The notes under the pieces: generated by a model
What the model was told of the DNA's origin: nothing
The model's input: only the letters and a program-made list of their open reading frames with translations
Databases searched by the model: none
Shown here: positions 25,231 through 33,392 of the stretch, piece by piece
How the letters are laid out: every line of letters begins with the position of its first letter
Numbering within the stretch: position 1 is the stretch's first letter
Made by a program: the position numbers and the translations under genes
Assembly: GCA_014728175.1 (NCBI GenBank)
Contig: WJMA01000062.1
Coordinates: 70,914-106,460 of the forward strand
Direction of reading: 5' to 3'
From: Candidatus Fermentibacterota bacterium
Lineage (GTDB): Bacteria > Fermentibacterota > Fermentibacteria > Fermentibacterales > JCC-6
Length of the DNA: 35,547 nucleotides

Positions 25231-26142
25231 ATGAAAGTTCCCTACTATCCGGGTTGCACTCTCAAGACCAAGGCGGCGAACTTCGAGACCTCCGCCCTGG
25301 CGGTAGCTGAAAGGCTGGGCATCGAGCTGGTAGAGCTGCCCAGATGGAACTGCTGCGGAACTGTCTACTCCCTGGCCGACGACGACCTGATCCACCACGT
25401 GGCGGCGGTGAGGAACCTGATTAGGGTGCAGGAGATGAACGCCCAGGGGCTGGTGGACGACGAGTACCGCCTGGTCACCCTGTGCTCCATGTGCTTCAAC
25501 ACTCTGAAGCAGGCCAACGTGAGGATGAGCGAGAACCCGGAGGACCTGGAGAAGATAAACGACCTGATGTATTTGGAGGACGACTACGAGGGCCGGGTGG
25601 AGGTCAAGCACCTGCTGGAGCTGGTGGATGAGCTGGGCTTCGACAAGGTCGAGGAGCAGGTGAAGAACCCTCTGGAGGGGCTGAGAATAGCCCCCTACTA
25701 CGGCTGCATGCTGCTTCGCCCCACGGAGGTGGGCATAGACGATCCGGAGGATCCCCAGATCCAGACCAGGATGCTGGAGGCCCTGGGCGCGGAAAAGATA
25801 GAGAACCCCTACCGCAAGGTGTGCTGCGGCAGCTACCAGACGGTTCAGGACAAGAAGGTAGTTTCCAACCTGGCCTACGATATCCTGACCCACGCCCGGA
25901 ACGCGGGGGCCGATGCCATATCCCTCAGCTGTCCCCTGTGCGCCTTCAACCTGGACTCCAGGCAGAGGGAGATAAAGGAGGATCATCCCTCCTTCAGGGA
26001 AATACCCGTGTTCTACTTTACGCAGCTGATGGCGATGGCCTTCGGGCTGAGCGAGGATTATTGCGGTTTCGATCTGAATTACATAGACCCGGAGCCGCTG
26101 CTGTCGGCAAAAGGCATCATTGGGGGAAGCAATGGCGAGTAG
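25231..26142 (+). CDS. hdrB: Heterodisulfide reductase subunit B-like protein (two CCG domains)
   Basis: It has both complete CCG motifs that bind the noncubane 4Fe-4S clusters of HdrB: Cys9, Cys41-Cys42-Gly43, Cys85 and Cys88 (YYPGC, NCCG, CSMC), and Cys159, Cys198-Cys199-Gly200, Cys234 and Cys237 (YYGC, VCCG, CPLC). In methanogens this subunit reduces the CoM-S-S-CoB disulfide. Bacterial homologs have other, mostly unknown, disulfide or electron-acceptor partners. The stop at 26140-26142 lies inside the next gene (11-base overlap). At 303 residues it is of normal size. Confidence 0.92.
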   Translation: MKVPYYPGCTLKTKAANFETSALAVAERLGIELVELPRWNCCGTVYSLADDDLIHHVAAVRNLIRVQEMNAQGLVDDEYRLVTLCSMCFNTLKQANVRMSENPEDLEKINDLMYLEDDYEGRVEVKHLLELVDELGFDKVEEQVKNPLEGLRIAPYYGCMLLRPTEVGIDDPEDPQIQTRMLEALGAEKIENPYRKVCCGSYQTVQDKKVVSNLAYDILTHARNAGADAISLSCPLCAFNLDSRQREIKEDHPSFREIPVFYFTQLMAMAFGLSEDYCGFDLNYIDPEPLLSAKGIIGGSNGE

Positions 26143-26917
26143 CGAGGAATCTGCGACCAAGAAGCTGGATCTGCAGAAGGTAATGGACAGGATAGCCGAG
26201 GCCAGCAAGCAGGTGGTCTCCGGGGTCGAGGCGGGAACGGTCGAGAACTGGGTCACCATCTACATCATGGGCCGGGCCTACCAGGTCCCCGCCGACCTGA
26301 CCATCCTGACGGCCATGGAGTACGCCGGCTACAAGTTCGTCCGGGGGGTGGGCTGCAGGCAGGGATTCTGCGGCGCCTGCGCCACCCTGTACCGCAAGGA
26401 GGGCGAGTACAAGCTGCAGGCCGGCATGGCCTGCCAGACCAGGGTCGAGGACGGCATGTACCTGGTCCAGATACCGTTCACCCCCGCCGAGAAGCCGTCC
26501 TACGACATAGCCGAGCTCGATTACGACGTTAACACCCTCTTCGAGTACTACCCCGAGCTGGCTAGATGCGTCTCCTGCAACACCTGCACCAAGGCCTGCC
26601 CGCAGGACCTGGAGGTAATGGACTACGTCCAGGCGGGCATCAAGGGCGACTTCGGGGATCTGGCCGAGGAGTCCTTCGACTGCATCCAATGCGGCCTGTG
26701 CGCCATAAGGTGCCCCTCTGAGATAGTCCAGTACAACGTAGCCCAACTGGGCAGAAGGCTTTACGGAAGGTACGACAGCCCCGAGCCCGAGCACCTGACA
26801 AACAGGCTCGAGGAGATAGATGAAGGCAAGTTCGAACAAGCTCTCGACGAGATAACCAGTCTCGGGCGGGAAGAGCTGGAGAAGATGTACGCGGAAAGAG
26901 AAAGAGAACAGGAATAG
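26132..26917 (+). CDS. FrdB/SdhB/TfrB-like iron-sulfur subunit
   Basis: The N-terminal domain (about 30-115) is a plant-type 2Fe-2S ferredoxin fold with GCRQGFCGAC (Cys75, 80, 83) and Cys101 in GMACQT. The C-terminal part carries two 4-Cys motifs: CVSCNTCTKACP (from Cys146) and CIQCGLCAIRCP (from Cys184). Standard SdhB/FrdB has one 4Fe-4S and one 3Fe-4S centre near a quinone site. Here both motifs are complete, which suggests two 4Fe-4S clusters and fits the absence of any membrane anchor gene. Methanogen TfrB has the same modules plus a fused CCG domain, which here is the separate HdrB just upstream. The frame is open from TTG 26120; ATG 26132 has GGGGGA just upstream. Confidence 0.88.
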   Translation: MASSEESATKKLDLQKVMDRIAEASKQVVSGVEAGTVENWVTIYIMGRAYQVPADLTILTAMEYAGYKFVRGVGCRQGFCGACATLYRKEGEYKLQAGMACQTRVEDGMYLVQIPFTPAEKPSYDIAELDYDVNTLFEYYPELARCVSCNTCTKACPQDLEVMDYVQAGIKGDFGDLAEESFDCIQCGLCAIRCPSEIVQYNVAQLGRRLYGRYDSPEPEHLTNRLEEIDEGKFEQALDEITSLGREELEKMYAEREREQE

Positions 26918-26931
26918 CCCGGGAGGAACAA

Positions 26932-28590
26932 GTGGCTGAATTAGAATACATTGAAGGATACCCGGCTTACATGCATGAGCTCCTCCAGAGGGTACACGCC
27001 AGTAGAGAGAAGAGGAAGACCTACGTTCCCGAGGCTATGAGCATGGAGGAGCAGCAGAAGGTGCTCAAGCTGCACCCCGACTACGCGCCGGGAGGCAAGA
27101 GGAACATCTCGGTCGGCCCCAACAAGGGCGACGTGGCCCCCGAGCCGGTGGCCGACCTGCTGGAGGCCTACCCCCTGGTGGGTTCGGAGGAGATAGACAT
27201 CTCATCCGCCGACTTCGACGTGGACATCATGGTGATCGGCGGAGGCCTGGCCGGAACCGCCGCCGCCATCTGGGCCAACATCCAGGGCGTCCCCGCCGAC
27301 CGCATACTGCTGGTAAACAAGCTCAGGCACGGCGACGCCAACTCCATAATGGCCGAGGGAGGCACCCAGGCCGCCGACCGGGAGATAGACTCCCTGGACC
27401 GCCACTACCTGGACTCCATGGGCGGTGGGCACTTCACGAATAAGCCCGACGTTCTGCGGGGCCTGGTGGAGGACGCCCCCTTCGTAATGCACTGGCTGCA
27501 CGAGCTGGGGGCCATGATAGACAAGAACGAGGACGGTACCTTCGTCGAGAAGTGGGGCGGCGGAACGTCCGTCAGGAGGCTCCATTCCTGCAAGGACTAC
27601 ACCGGTCTGGAAGAGTTCAGGGTAATACGCGACGAGTTCCGCAGCCGGAAGATAGGCTGCATAGAGCACTACCCAGCCATCGAGCTCCTGACAGACGGCG
27701 AGGGCACGGTCACCGGCGCGGTCCTGTACAACCTGGAGACCGGCGAGTACAAGATAGTCCAGGCCAAGGCCACCATACTGGCCACCGGGGGCTTCGGAAG
27801 ACTTCACATAAGGGGCTTCCCCACCACCAACCACTATGGGGCCACCGCCGACGGTCTGGTCCTGGCCTACCGGGCCGGAGCCAAGCTCAGAGACACCGAC
27901 ACCGTCCAGTACCACCCCACCGGGGCCGCCTACCCCATACAGATCGTGGGCTACCTGCTTACCGAGAAGCTCCGGAGCTCGGGCGCCCAGCCGGTGAACG
28001 TGGACGGCGACTCATTCGTCTTTCCCCTGGAGCCGCGCGACGTGGAGGCCTCGGCAATAATCCGCGAGTGCTACGTGCGGGACAAGGGCATAGAGACCCC
28101 CACAGGCCTTAGGGGCGTATGGCTGGATACCCCCATGATAGAGGTCAAAAACGGAGAGGGCTACATCAAGAAGGCCTTCCCGGGCATGGACAGGATGTTC
28201 AGCCGCTATGACATAGACATGACCAATAATCCGGTCCTGGTCTTCCCCACCCTCCACTACCAGAACGGCGGCGTGGAGACCGACCCCCAGGGACGCACCA
28301 CCCTCGATGGTCTATGGGTGGCCGGAGAAGTCTCCGGCGGAGTGCACGGCAAGAACAGGCTGATGGGCAACTCCACCCTGGACACCATGGTCTACGGAAG
28401 AAGGTCGGGCATGTCCGCCGCGGAGTACGTCAAGGGCGGCGCCGAGCAAGGCAAGCTGACCTTAGAGCACCAGACCAGTTACGTGAAGATGCTGAAGGAG
28501 GCGGACGTTCCGCCCGAGCGCCGGTCCCCCATACTTCTTCCGGAGTACAGGGGTAAGGAGGCTCTGGCCAGAATGATAGACGTGTTCTAA
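26932..28590 (+). CDS. Fumarate reductase/succinate dehydrogenase-like flavoprotein subunit
   Basis: This 552-residue protein has the FAD dinucleotide fold VIGGGLAG (from about 103) and the fumarate-reductase catalytic set: His328 (YHPTG), Arg348 (in place of the RGEGG Arg), His442 (LHYQNGGVETD) and Arg476 (GGVHGKNRLMGNS). The His that binds FAD covalently in quinone-linked FrdA/SdhA is Asn137 here (GDANSIMAEGG), so FAD is probably noncovalent. It is shorter than the usual ~580-600 residues because the C-terminal helical domain is largely missing. The N-terminal ~95 residues before the FAD fold are an unusual extension. GTG 26932 follows GGGAGGA. Succinate/fumarate is the likeliest substrate pair; a related dicarboxylate or enoate is possible. 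Confidence 0.87.
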   Translation: MAELEYIEGYPAYMHELLQRVHASREKRKTYVPEAMSMEEQQKVLKLHPDYAPGGKRNISVGPNKGDVAPEPVADLLEAYPLVGSEEIDISSADFDVDIMVIGGGLAGTAAAIWANIQGVPADRILLVNKLRHGDANSIMAEGGTQAADREIDSLDRHYLDSMGGGHFTNKPDVLRGLVEDAPFVMHWLHELGAMIDKNEDGTFVEKWGGGTSVRRLHSCKDYTGLEEFRVIRDEFRSRKIGCIEHYPAIELLTDGEGTVTGAVLYNLETGEYKIVQAKATILATGGFGRLHIRGFPTTNHYGATADGLVLAYRAGAKLRDTDTVQYHPTGAAYPIQIVGYLLTEKLRSSGAQPVNVDGDSFVFPLEPRDVEASAIIRECYVRDKGIETPTGLRGVWLDTPMIEVKNGEGYIKKAFPGMDRMFSRYDIDMTNNPVLVFPTLHYQNGGVETDPQGRTTLDGLWVAGEVSGGVHGKNRLMGNSTLDTMVYGRRSGMSAAEYVKGGAEQGKLTLEHQTSYVKMLKEADVPPERRSPILLPEYRGKEALARMIDVF

Positions 28591-28620
28591 GGCGATACTC
28601 CGCCGGGTGCCTTTCTCTTT
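28589..28620 (+). terminator. Possible terminator at the end of the Hdr-Frd operon
   Basis: AAGGC (28589-28593) pairs with GCCTT (28609-28613), followed by TCTCTTT. The stem is short. It lies between two convergent genes. Confidence 0.3.
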
Positions 28621-29137
28621 ACTGGAAGCGGACGCTTTCCACCACGTTGTCGAAGGCCTGCATTCCTTCCTCCCGGTCGGGCCAGCTGCACCCGCCCTGG
28701 AACATCAGGAGCCGGTCATCCTTTCGGACCAGGCTGTACTGCAGATACCACTCCGAACCGTCATCCCGGGAGAATCGGAACCTGACGGTCAACGCCTCGT
28801 CCCCGGCATCCGGGGTAATTCGCTCGGTCTCGGTAAGAGACCCTCCCCAGTGCCCGGTCATATCTCGACGGTAGTCATCCAGCGCCGACCGCACGGTCGA
28901 GGAGAAACCGGCAGCCGGCATGGACGAGAGCCTGACCTGGATGCCCATCTCCTCGTCCCGGGAGAAGTCAGCTCGAATCAAACCGTCTCCAGCCGTTTCG
29001 TCGGATACCATCCAACCTTCCGGCACCTCCAGAGAGTAGCCGGCAGGGTCGGTAAACCCTGTCTCACCTCCGGAGGAGGAGTCTCCCCCGCATCCTCCCA
29101 GAAGGGCGAGTATCAAGATCCAAAGCAGTACGATCAT
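28619..29137 (-). CDS. Small lipoprotein, PsbP/DUF1795-like
   Basis: A signal peptide of hydrophobic residues ends in the lipobox LLGGC, followed by a Ser/Gly-rich linker. The mature ~150-residue domain begins PAGYSLEVPEGWMV and includes FRFSRDDGSEWYLQYSLV and LLMFQGGC, then a terminal Phe-Asp-Asn-Val-Val-Glu-Ser pattern. This is the usual shape of PsbP/DUF1795-type surface proteins of unknown role. GGAAGG five bases upstream favours ATG 29137, although GTG 29143 and ATG 29140 are in frame. It converges on the Hdr-Frd operon. Confidence 0.75.
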   Translation of the reverse strand: MIVLLWILILALLGGCGGDSSSGGETGFTDPAGYSLEVPEGWMVSDETAGDGLIRADFSRDEEMGIQVRLSSMPAAGFSSTVRSALDDYRRDMTGHWGGSLTETERITPDAGDEALTVRFRFSRDDGSEWYLQYSLVRKDDRLLMFQGGCSWPDREEGMQAFDNVVESVRFQ

Positions 29138-29205
29138 CATCACCTTCCGCTTTTAGAAACCACTTTAGATTCGCTCTTATCCCACCTCGGTAAGAGGAGA
29201 TAGCG

Positions 29206-30753
29206 TCAGTCCAGAACCACCAGTTTTCTCAGGTCGATGTAGTCGCCGGCGCTTGCCCTTACCATGTATACTCCCGGTGTCATCTCGCCCAGTCGAACCA
29301 GCCGCTGCTCCACCGAGCAGCCCGGAAGAGACCGGTCTTCCACCAGCCTTCCCGACACGTCGTACACGCTTACCCGCACATCCCCGGACCGTGCCGGACG
29401 AAGCTCTACCGTAGCCTCTCCCCCGCAGGGATTGGGATAAATGCTTACCTGCAGGAATTCGGCCGGTGTTTCGCCCAGCTCCTCCAAGCCGGTAGCGTGC
29501 ATGGCCGGGACCAGCGAAGGGTCTCCCAGCAGGACCATCCCGATATGCCAGTTCAGCTCATGCTGACTTAGACCGTACTCGGCTATGTGGTCCCACCAGA
29601 GCCTGAATGCCTCTCCCAGGGTGCCGCCTCCTCCCAGGGGGCCGTAGAACTCCCTGAACCACAGCATGGCCCCGCTGGTGGTGCTGCCCACCGCGGCCAA
29701 GCCCGGCTCGGTGGCCAGAGAGTAAACCCCTCCCATATAGTTGGGGGACGTGAATCTACAGTTGGAGCAGGCGAACAGGTTGTAGAAGTGCGCCGAGGAA
29801 GCCAGGGGAACCAGCTCGTCCCAGCTGGTCGTTCCGGCGCTGGGCTGCCAGAAGTGAGCGTTGGGATTGGAATGCACGAACGGGCTGATCCAGACGTAGC
29901 TTCCGGGCAGTCTGTTCATCTCGTAGTCCAGATCGCAGGTAAGAAGGCTGGCGTTTACCAGCTCCACGTTCTCGTACAGCAGCTGCATGTGAGCCTGGTA
30001 GGTGGGGCCACTGTACTGCCAGTCGTCGTCCACGTAGCACAGGGCCACCACCGGCTCGGGGTCACCGTTTAGGCGCCATTCGTGGTTACGCCCGAGATAG
30101 TCCTGGATCATCTCCACCGGATCCCCGAGCTGCGTAAGATTGTCCGTCTTGATCCTGGCCGACCATAGCTCCGGGTCCAGCTCTCCCTCGAAGGTATCGT
30201 AGAAGCCGTCCTGCCCGGGAATGCTGTCTCGGGGGTAACCTATCCACAAATCCTGCCAGCTCCCGTCGAGGTCCATGAAGAAGTAATCGCAGGGAAGCTT
30301 CTCCCCCATGTTCACCTCGGTGTCCCATACGGCCACCCAGCCTGCAGGCAAATCGCCCACCAGAACGCTCCCCTTTAGCCCCAGGGCATGCAGGCTGTCC
30401 AAAAAGCTCTTGACCTCCTCGGGATCGGCGTAGGAGATCTCGATGAGCTCCGTGGCGTACTCCTCGGCCTCTATATCGTCGATCCACTGCTGAAGAAGGC
30501 CCATCCCAATGCTGTCGGATAGCCCCTCCTCCATCAGTATGGCCATCTCCGGGTCCCCGTCGGACTCCACGATCACCCGGGCCCGGAAAGGTTCGTATCT
30601 CACCACCTGGGCCGAGTACTCCTCATCGGAGCGGTCGACCCAGTTGGGGTCCGGGTTGCGGGTCTGTACCGTCAGGTCGTAGATCGACTCTCCCCCCGAT
30701 ACCTGCCCGACCGGCACCAGCAAAAGCGCCAATAACATCGCAACCACCCGCAT
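29206..30753 (-). CDS. Gingipain-like C25 peptidase-fold protein with T9SS-type sorting domain
   Basis: After a signal peptide (LLALLLVPVGQVSGG) comes a region with the layout of C25 cysteine peptidases: LKGSVLVGDLPAGWVAVWDT, CDYFFMDLDG, and the blocks AHFYNLFACSNCRF and GVYSLATEPGLAAVGSTTSG. Candidate catalytic residues are His300 and Cys329 counted from ATG 30753. The end has a sorting domain (IYPNPCGGEATVELRPA, VSVYDVSGRLV, PGVYMVRASAG, RKLVVLD). C25 proteins in T9SS bacteria include gingipains and the PorU sortase; at about 515 residues with its own sorting domain, this is cargo rather than PorU. The start is uncertain: GTG 30771, ATG 30753 (GGGAGG too close) or GTG 30747. Confidence 0.8.
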   Translation of the reverse strand: MRVVAMLLALLLVPVGQVSGGESIYDLTVQTRNPDPNWVDRSDEEYSAQVVRYEPFRARVIVESDGDPEMAILMEEGLSDSIGMGLLQQWIDDIEAEEYATELIEISYADPEEVKSFLDSLHALGLKGSVLVGDLPAGWVAVWDTEVNMGEKLPCDYFFMDLDGSWQDLWIGYPRDSIPGQDGFYDTFEGELDPELWSARIKTDNLTQLGDPVEMIQDYLGRNHEWRLNGDPEPVVALCYVDDDWQYSGPTYQAHMQLLYENVELVNASLLTCDLDYEMNRLPGSYVWISPFVHSNPNAHFWQPSAGTTSWDELVPLASSAHFYNLFACSNCRFTSPNYMGGVYSLATEPGLAAVGSTTSGAMLWFREFYGPLGGGGTLGEAFRLWWDHIAEYGLSQHELNWHIGMVLLGDPSLVPAMHATGLEELGETPAEFLQVSIYPNPCGGEATVELRPARSGDVRVSVYDVSGRLVEDRSLPGCSVEQRLVRLGEMTPGVYMVRASAGDYIDLRKLVVLD

Positions 30754-30802
30754 ACCTCCCTTTATCCCCACGGGCCGGAAGATCCTATGCGGCGAGGACC
30801 CG

Positions 30803-31651
30803 TCAGAAGCTCCATACTGCCTTTATCTCGCCCCAGGTGGAACCGGACAGGGCTGTAACCTCGTACTCCATCTCGCACAGGTAGTACTGGCCGTTGTCGT
30901 GCTTACATATCCACCAGAAGCTGTCTCCCAGGTAATCGTAGGTTATTCCCTTGGAGTACTGCCAGTTGATCCAGGGTATGTAAGATTGGCAGACGTACTC
31001 GATGCCCGAGCTTCCCCACCAGTAAAAGAACACGTAATCTGTCTCCAGCTCGGTCACCGCCAGCCACATGTGCCCCTGGCAGTTGAAGCAGCTTATTCCC
31101 TCGGCCTCGGTCAGGTAGGGGCCCAGGTCCCACGAAGAGCCGCCTCCCCCGCCGTAGGGATCGAACCGTATGGCGGTGGAGGAACTGGCCATCCAGAAGT
31201 ACCCCTGCCACCGCTCATCGTCCATACCGGCCTGCCAGATGCCGGCTCCGGGGCTCTCGAATCCGTGCCACAGCTCACCCAGCTTCTTGTAGTAGACCTG
31301 GTCGTCGATCCAGTCGTTGACCCAGATGCTGTCGTCGCGGAGGATTACTCCCCACGGATTCTCGCTAAGTGAGCAGGCCTCCGTGGTGTCTATTACCGAG
31401 CCGGTTCGAACGTTGAGCCAGTATATGCAGTGATCGCCCTGAGATACGATCAGAACTACCGGCTCGCCATCGACCTCGGCAAAATCCACTCCGGAGGCAT
31501 CGGTCAGGAAATCCAGATCCCAGGAGATCCCGGTGGCAAGCTCCACCGAGGCGTTAGATCGATGACCCGGCACAGGTGCTTCACTTCGGGAGTTTATCTG
31601 GATTTGCGGCCCAGCCATAGATAAGAGGGCTGACAAAAGAAAGGCAATCAT
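30803..31651 (-). CDS. Exported beta-propeller-like protein of unknown function
   Basis: ATG 31651 starts a short signal peptide (MIAFLLSALLSMAG). The mature part, about 265 residues, alternates beta strands rich in Trp, Tyr and Gly (VVLIVSQGDHCIYWLNVRTG, ILRDDSIWVNDWIDD, FYWWGSSG), as in NHL or similar propellers. It has two nearby Cys in FNCQG and others near the C-terminus that might form disulfides. No sorting domain is visible. The upstream extension in the same frame begins with TTG 31705 and looks non-coding. I do not recognise the family. Confidence 0.6.
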   Translation of the reverse strand: MIAFLLSALLSMAGPQIQINSRSEAPVPGHRSNASVELATGISWDLDFLTDASGVDFAEVDGEPVVLIVSQGDHCIYWLNVRTGSVIDTTEACSLSENPWGVILRDDSIWVNDWIDDQVYYKKLGELWHGFESPGAGIWQAGMDDERWQGYFWMASSSTAIRFDPYGGGGGSSWDLGPYLTEAEGISCFNCQGHMWLAVTELETDYVFFYWWGSSGIEYVCQSYIPWINWQYSKGITYDYLGDSFWWICKHDNGQYYLCEMEYEVTALSGSTWGEIKAVWSF

Positions 31652-31836
31652 TATCGTTTTCCCATCATCGCTATTCAAACGGAAACCGCTACATCTCCGT
31701 TCCAATCAAGCTCATCGTATAGAGCAATACATCAATGCTACCCTCAAAACAACGCAGCTAGAACAAGAAAGGATCCTTACGAACCCGAATCCAAAAACCC
31801 TCCCGACCGCTTTGGTCTCCGGTCGAATAGCCGTCG

Positions 31837-32202
31837 CTACCAGCTGGCAGTGCCGTCTACGATCGAGCCGTGGAGAGAATCGCACGGGCATACCAGCGTG
31901 AACGATTCCCCATCCGTCAGGTAGAGGTAAACCGAGTCGCAGGCCGGGCACTCCAGCAGGTGTATCGGGGGGACTCCGTGGGCTACGCCCGCATCGGTCA
32001 ACATCGGCAGCGAATCGGGATACGTCCCGAACTCGCTGAGGTACATGCTGAGCGCGGTCGCCAGAGTCCGCATGTTCGACTTGCAGCTCATCTCGAGTGC
32101 CAGGTCACTCACCGGGGGCAGGCTGTCCTGTTCCCCGGCGTAAGCCACTCCTACCATGCACAGCAACAGCCCGAAAATCATCGCAGAACCGATCGCTTTC
32201 AT
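31837..32202 (-). CDS. Small exported protein with pseudopilin-like C-terminal domain
   Basis: The start MKAIGSAMIFGLLLCMVGVAYAG is a conventional Sec signal peptide, not a prepilin leader. The rest resembles the globular part of type II secretion/type IV pseudopilins: CKSNMRTLATALSMYLSEFGTYPDSLPML, then LLECPACDSVYLYLTDGESFTLVCPC and a terminal Leu-His-Gly. This pattern (Cys, Asn-x-x-x-x-Ala, YP, CP, Y-x-Y, C, HG) is typical of pilin-like proteins that start at the same Cys-rich segment. Here the N-terminal pilin helix has been replaced, so it cannot polymerise as a pilin. Function unknown. Confidence 0.65.
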   Translation of the reverse strand: MKAIGSAMIFGLLLCMVGVAYAGEQDSLPPVSDLALEMSCKSNMRTLATALSMYLSEFGTYPDSLPMLTDAGVAHGVPPIHLLECPACDSVYLYLTDGESFTLVCPCDSLHGSIVDGTASW

Positions 32203-32216
32203 GTTTACCTTTCTAT

Positions 32217-32247
32217 GGGGACGGGGGAATTGTAAACGCCAAATAAA
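32217..32247 (+). repeat. Solo left end of the GGGGACGGGGGAAT element
   Basis: The 31 bases are identical to the left end at 33285-33315 (GGGGACGGGGGAATTGTAAA then CGCCAAATAAA). No clear right end is found about 110 bases on; ATTATCAT at 32308-32315 may be a remnant that overlaps the stop codon of the next gene. Confidence 0.75.
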
Positions 32248-32312
32248 ACGCTCATAAGGAATCTAGACTCGACAGCAACCTTCCCAACGTCGAGCTGATA
32301 TCACAAATATTA

Positions 32313-33236
32313 TCATAGGTTTACCGTTCCCAGCCCCAGCAACAACCTCTCGTATCGGACATCTACCCAATCCTCATCGGGCACGAACTCTATCTTGCTT
32401 ACCACATCCTCCTGCTCCGGGGTAAGCGGAAACAGGATAACCGTCTCCCCTTCCAGCTCGCACCTGGTTCTCAACACCGGCCTCCAGGTTCTCCACAGGG
32501 CGAGTACCTCCTCCGACTCGAGCTGGTTGTCTCCCCAGTCACACAGGGTGGACAGCACATCCTCATTGGCCAGCCTGTAACCATCGAGATCCATCTCCGC
32601 CGCCGGATCCCCGCGTACGCAGGCCAACTTGTCGTCATCAGCGAAGAAGACCAACGCCTCGCCCTGGCAGTTGTAGTATTCACCGCTCAGCGCGGAAGGC
32701 AGGGACATGCTGGACTCGTAGTAGATGAACCGGTCCTGGTACTGGCCGCCGGGATGGAGCACGTAGTGGGCCGGAACGTCGCGCCACATGGGAACCGCGT
32801 AGGTGAAGCAGTCCAACTGGAACGGCCCCCCGTCCAGACTGGCTCCCTGCATGCCGTCTATGGGAATCTGCTCCTCGACCAGCTTTAGGTCTCTCCAAAA
32901 GGCGATAACGACATCGCTGCCCTCTACTCCGGGAATCGCCAGATGGGCGATGGAGTCGGGATTGGGCATGAGCTCGTCGAAGCAGCCGTTACGCAGCTCG
33001 ACGCTGAAGATCCCCGAACACTCCGCGCCGTGGAACCAGACCACCGGAGCCCTGACCTGCATCTCCTCGCCCTGATGGTAGTACTGCTCGGCGTCCACGT
33101 AGCCGTCCGGCACTCCCACCGCCCCGGCCTGCGACTCGTCCAGCTCGATCACGCCCCATTCGTGGACGGAGACCATCTCATCGGGCGGCTCAACTATCAC
33201 CGTATCGGCCAGCGCGAAGTAAAGAAACGGAATCAT
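32313..33236 (-). CDS. Exported protein of unknown function
   Basis: This 307-residue protein starts with a short hydrophobic stretch (MIPFLYFALADT) that may be a minimal signal peptide. Next comes VSVHEWGVIELDESQ, then APVVWFHGAECSGIFSVEL and later FTYAVPMWRDVPAHYVLHPGGQYQDRFIYYES. The HEWG opening followed by a PVVWF-type strand resembles a group of bacterial secreted proteins that begin HEWGTFT and contain a P-V-x-Y-F block, but I cannot confirm it. No catalytic residues are assignable. Its C-terminus (GLGTVNL) ends close to the solo repeat end. Confidence 0.6.
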   Translation of the reverse strand: MIPFLYFALADTVIVEPPDEMVSVHEWGVIELDESQAGAVGVPDGYVDAEQYYHQGEEMQVRAPVVWFHGAECSGIFSVELRNGCFDELMPNPDSIAHLAIPGVEGSDVVIAFWRDLKLVEEQIPIDGMQGASLDGGPFQLDCFTYAVPMWRDVPAHYVLHPGGQYQDRFIYYESSMSLPSALSGEYYNCQGEALVFFADDDKLACVRGDPAAEMDLDGYRLANEDVLSTLCDWGDNQLESEEVLALWRTWRPVLRTRCELEGETVILFPLTPEQEDVVSKIEFVPDEDWVDVRYERLLLGLGTVNL

Positions 33237-33284
33237 CGCCCACCTCCTTCAAACCTGGTTGCACGTAATATACAACCGCTGTTC

Positions 33285-33392
33285 GGGGACGGGGGAATTG
33301 TAAACGCCAAATAAATCGCACCTTATCTACGAAAAGCCATCTCAAATATGATTACGTATGGATTATTTCAGTTTTATCATTCCCCCGTCCCC
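33285..33392 (+). repeat. 108-bp miniature inverted-repeat element, copy 1
   Basis: It runs from GGGGACGGGGGAATTGTAAA to TTATCATTCCCCCGTCCCC. The outer 14 bases form a perfect terminal inverted repeat (GGGGACGGGGGAAT/ATTCCCCCGTCCCC). The left 31 and right 32 bases match the copy at 35111-35221 (inverted) with two and one mismatches, while the central ~45 bases do not. There is no target duplication and no ORF inside. The right end covers the stop codon of the sigma factor gene. Confidence 0.85.

Noticed and set aside
22420-28590. Qmo complex or aps/qmo sulfate-reduction operon
   Set aside because: HdrA resembles QmoB in its MvhD-like tail, but there is no QmoA or membrane QmoC and no aprAB. 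HdrB with two CCG domains and FrdAB-like subunits point to another complex.
26932-28590. L-aspartate oxidase (NadB)
   Set aside because: Noncovalent FAD would fit, and NAD genes lie in the window, but the partner iron-sulfur subunit and the operon context with Hdr subunits favour a fumarate reductase-type enzyme.
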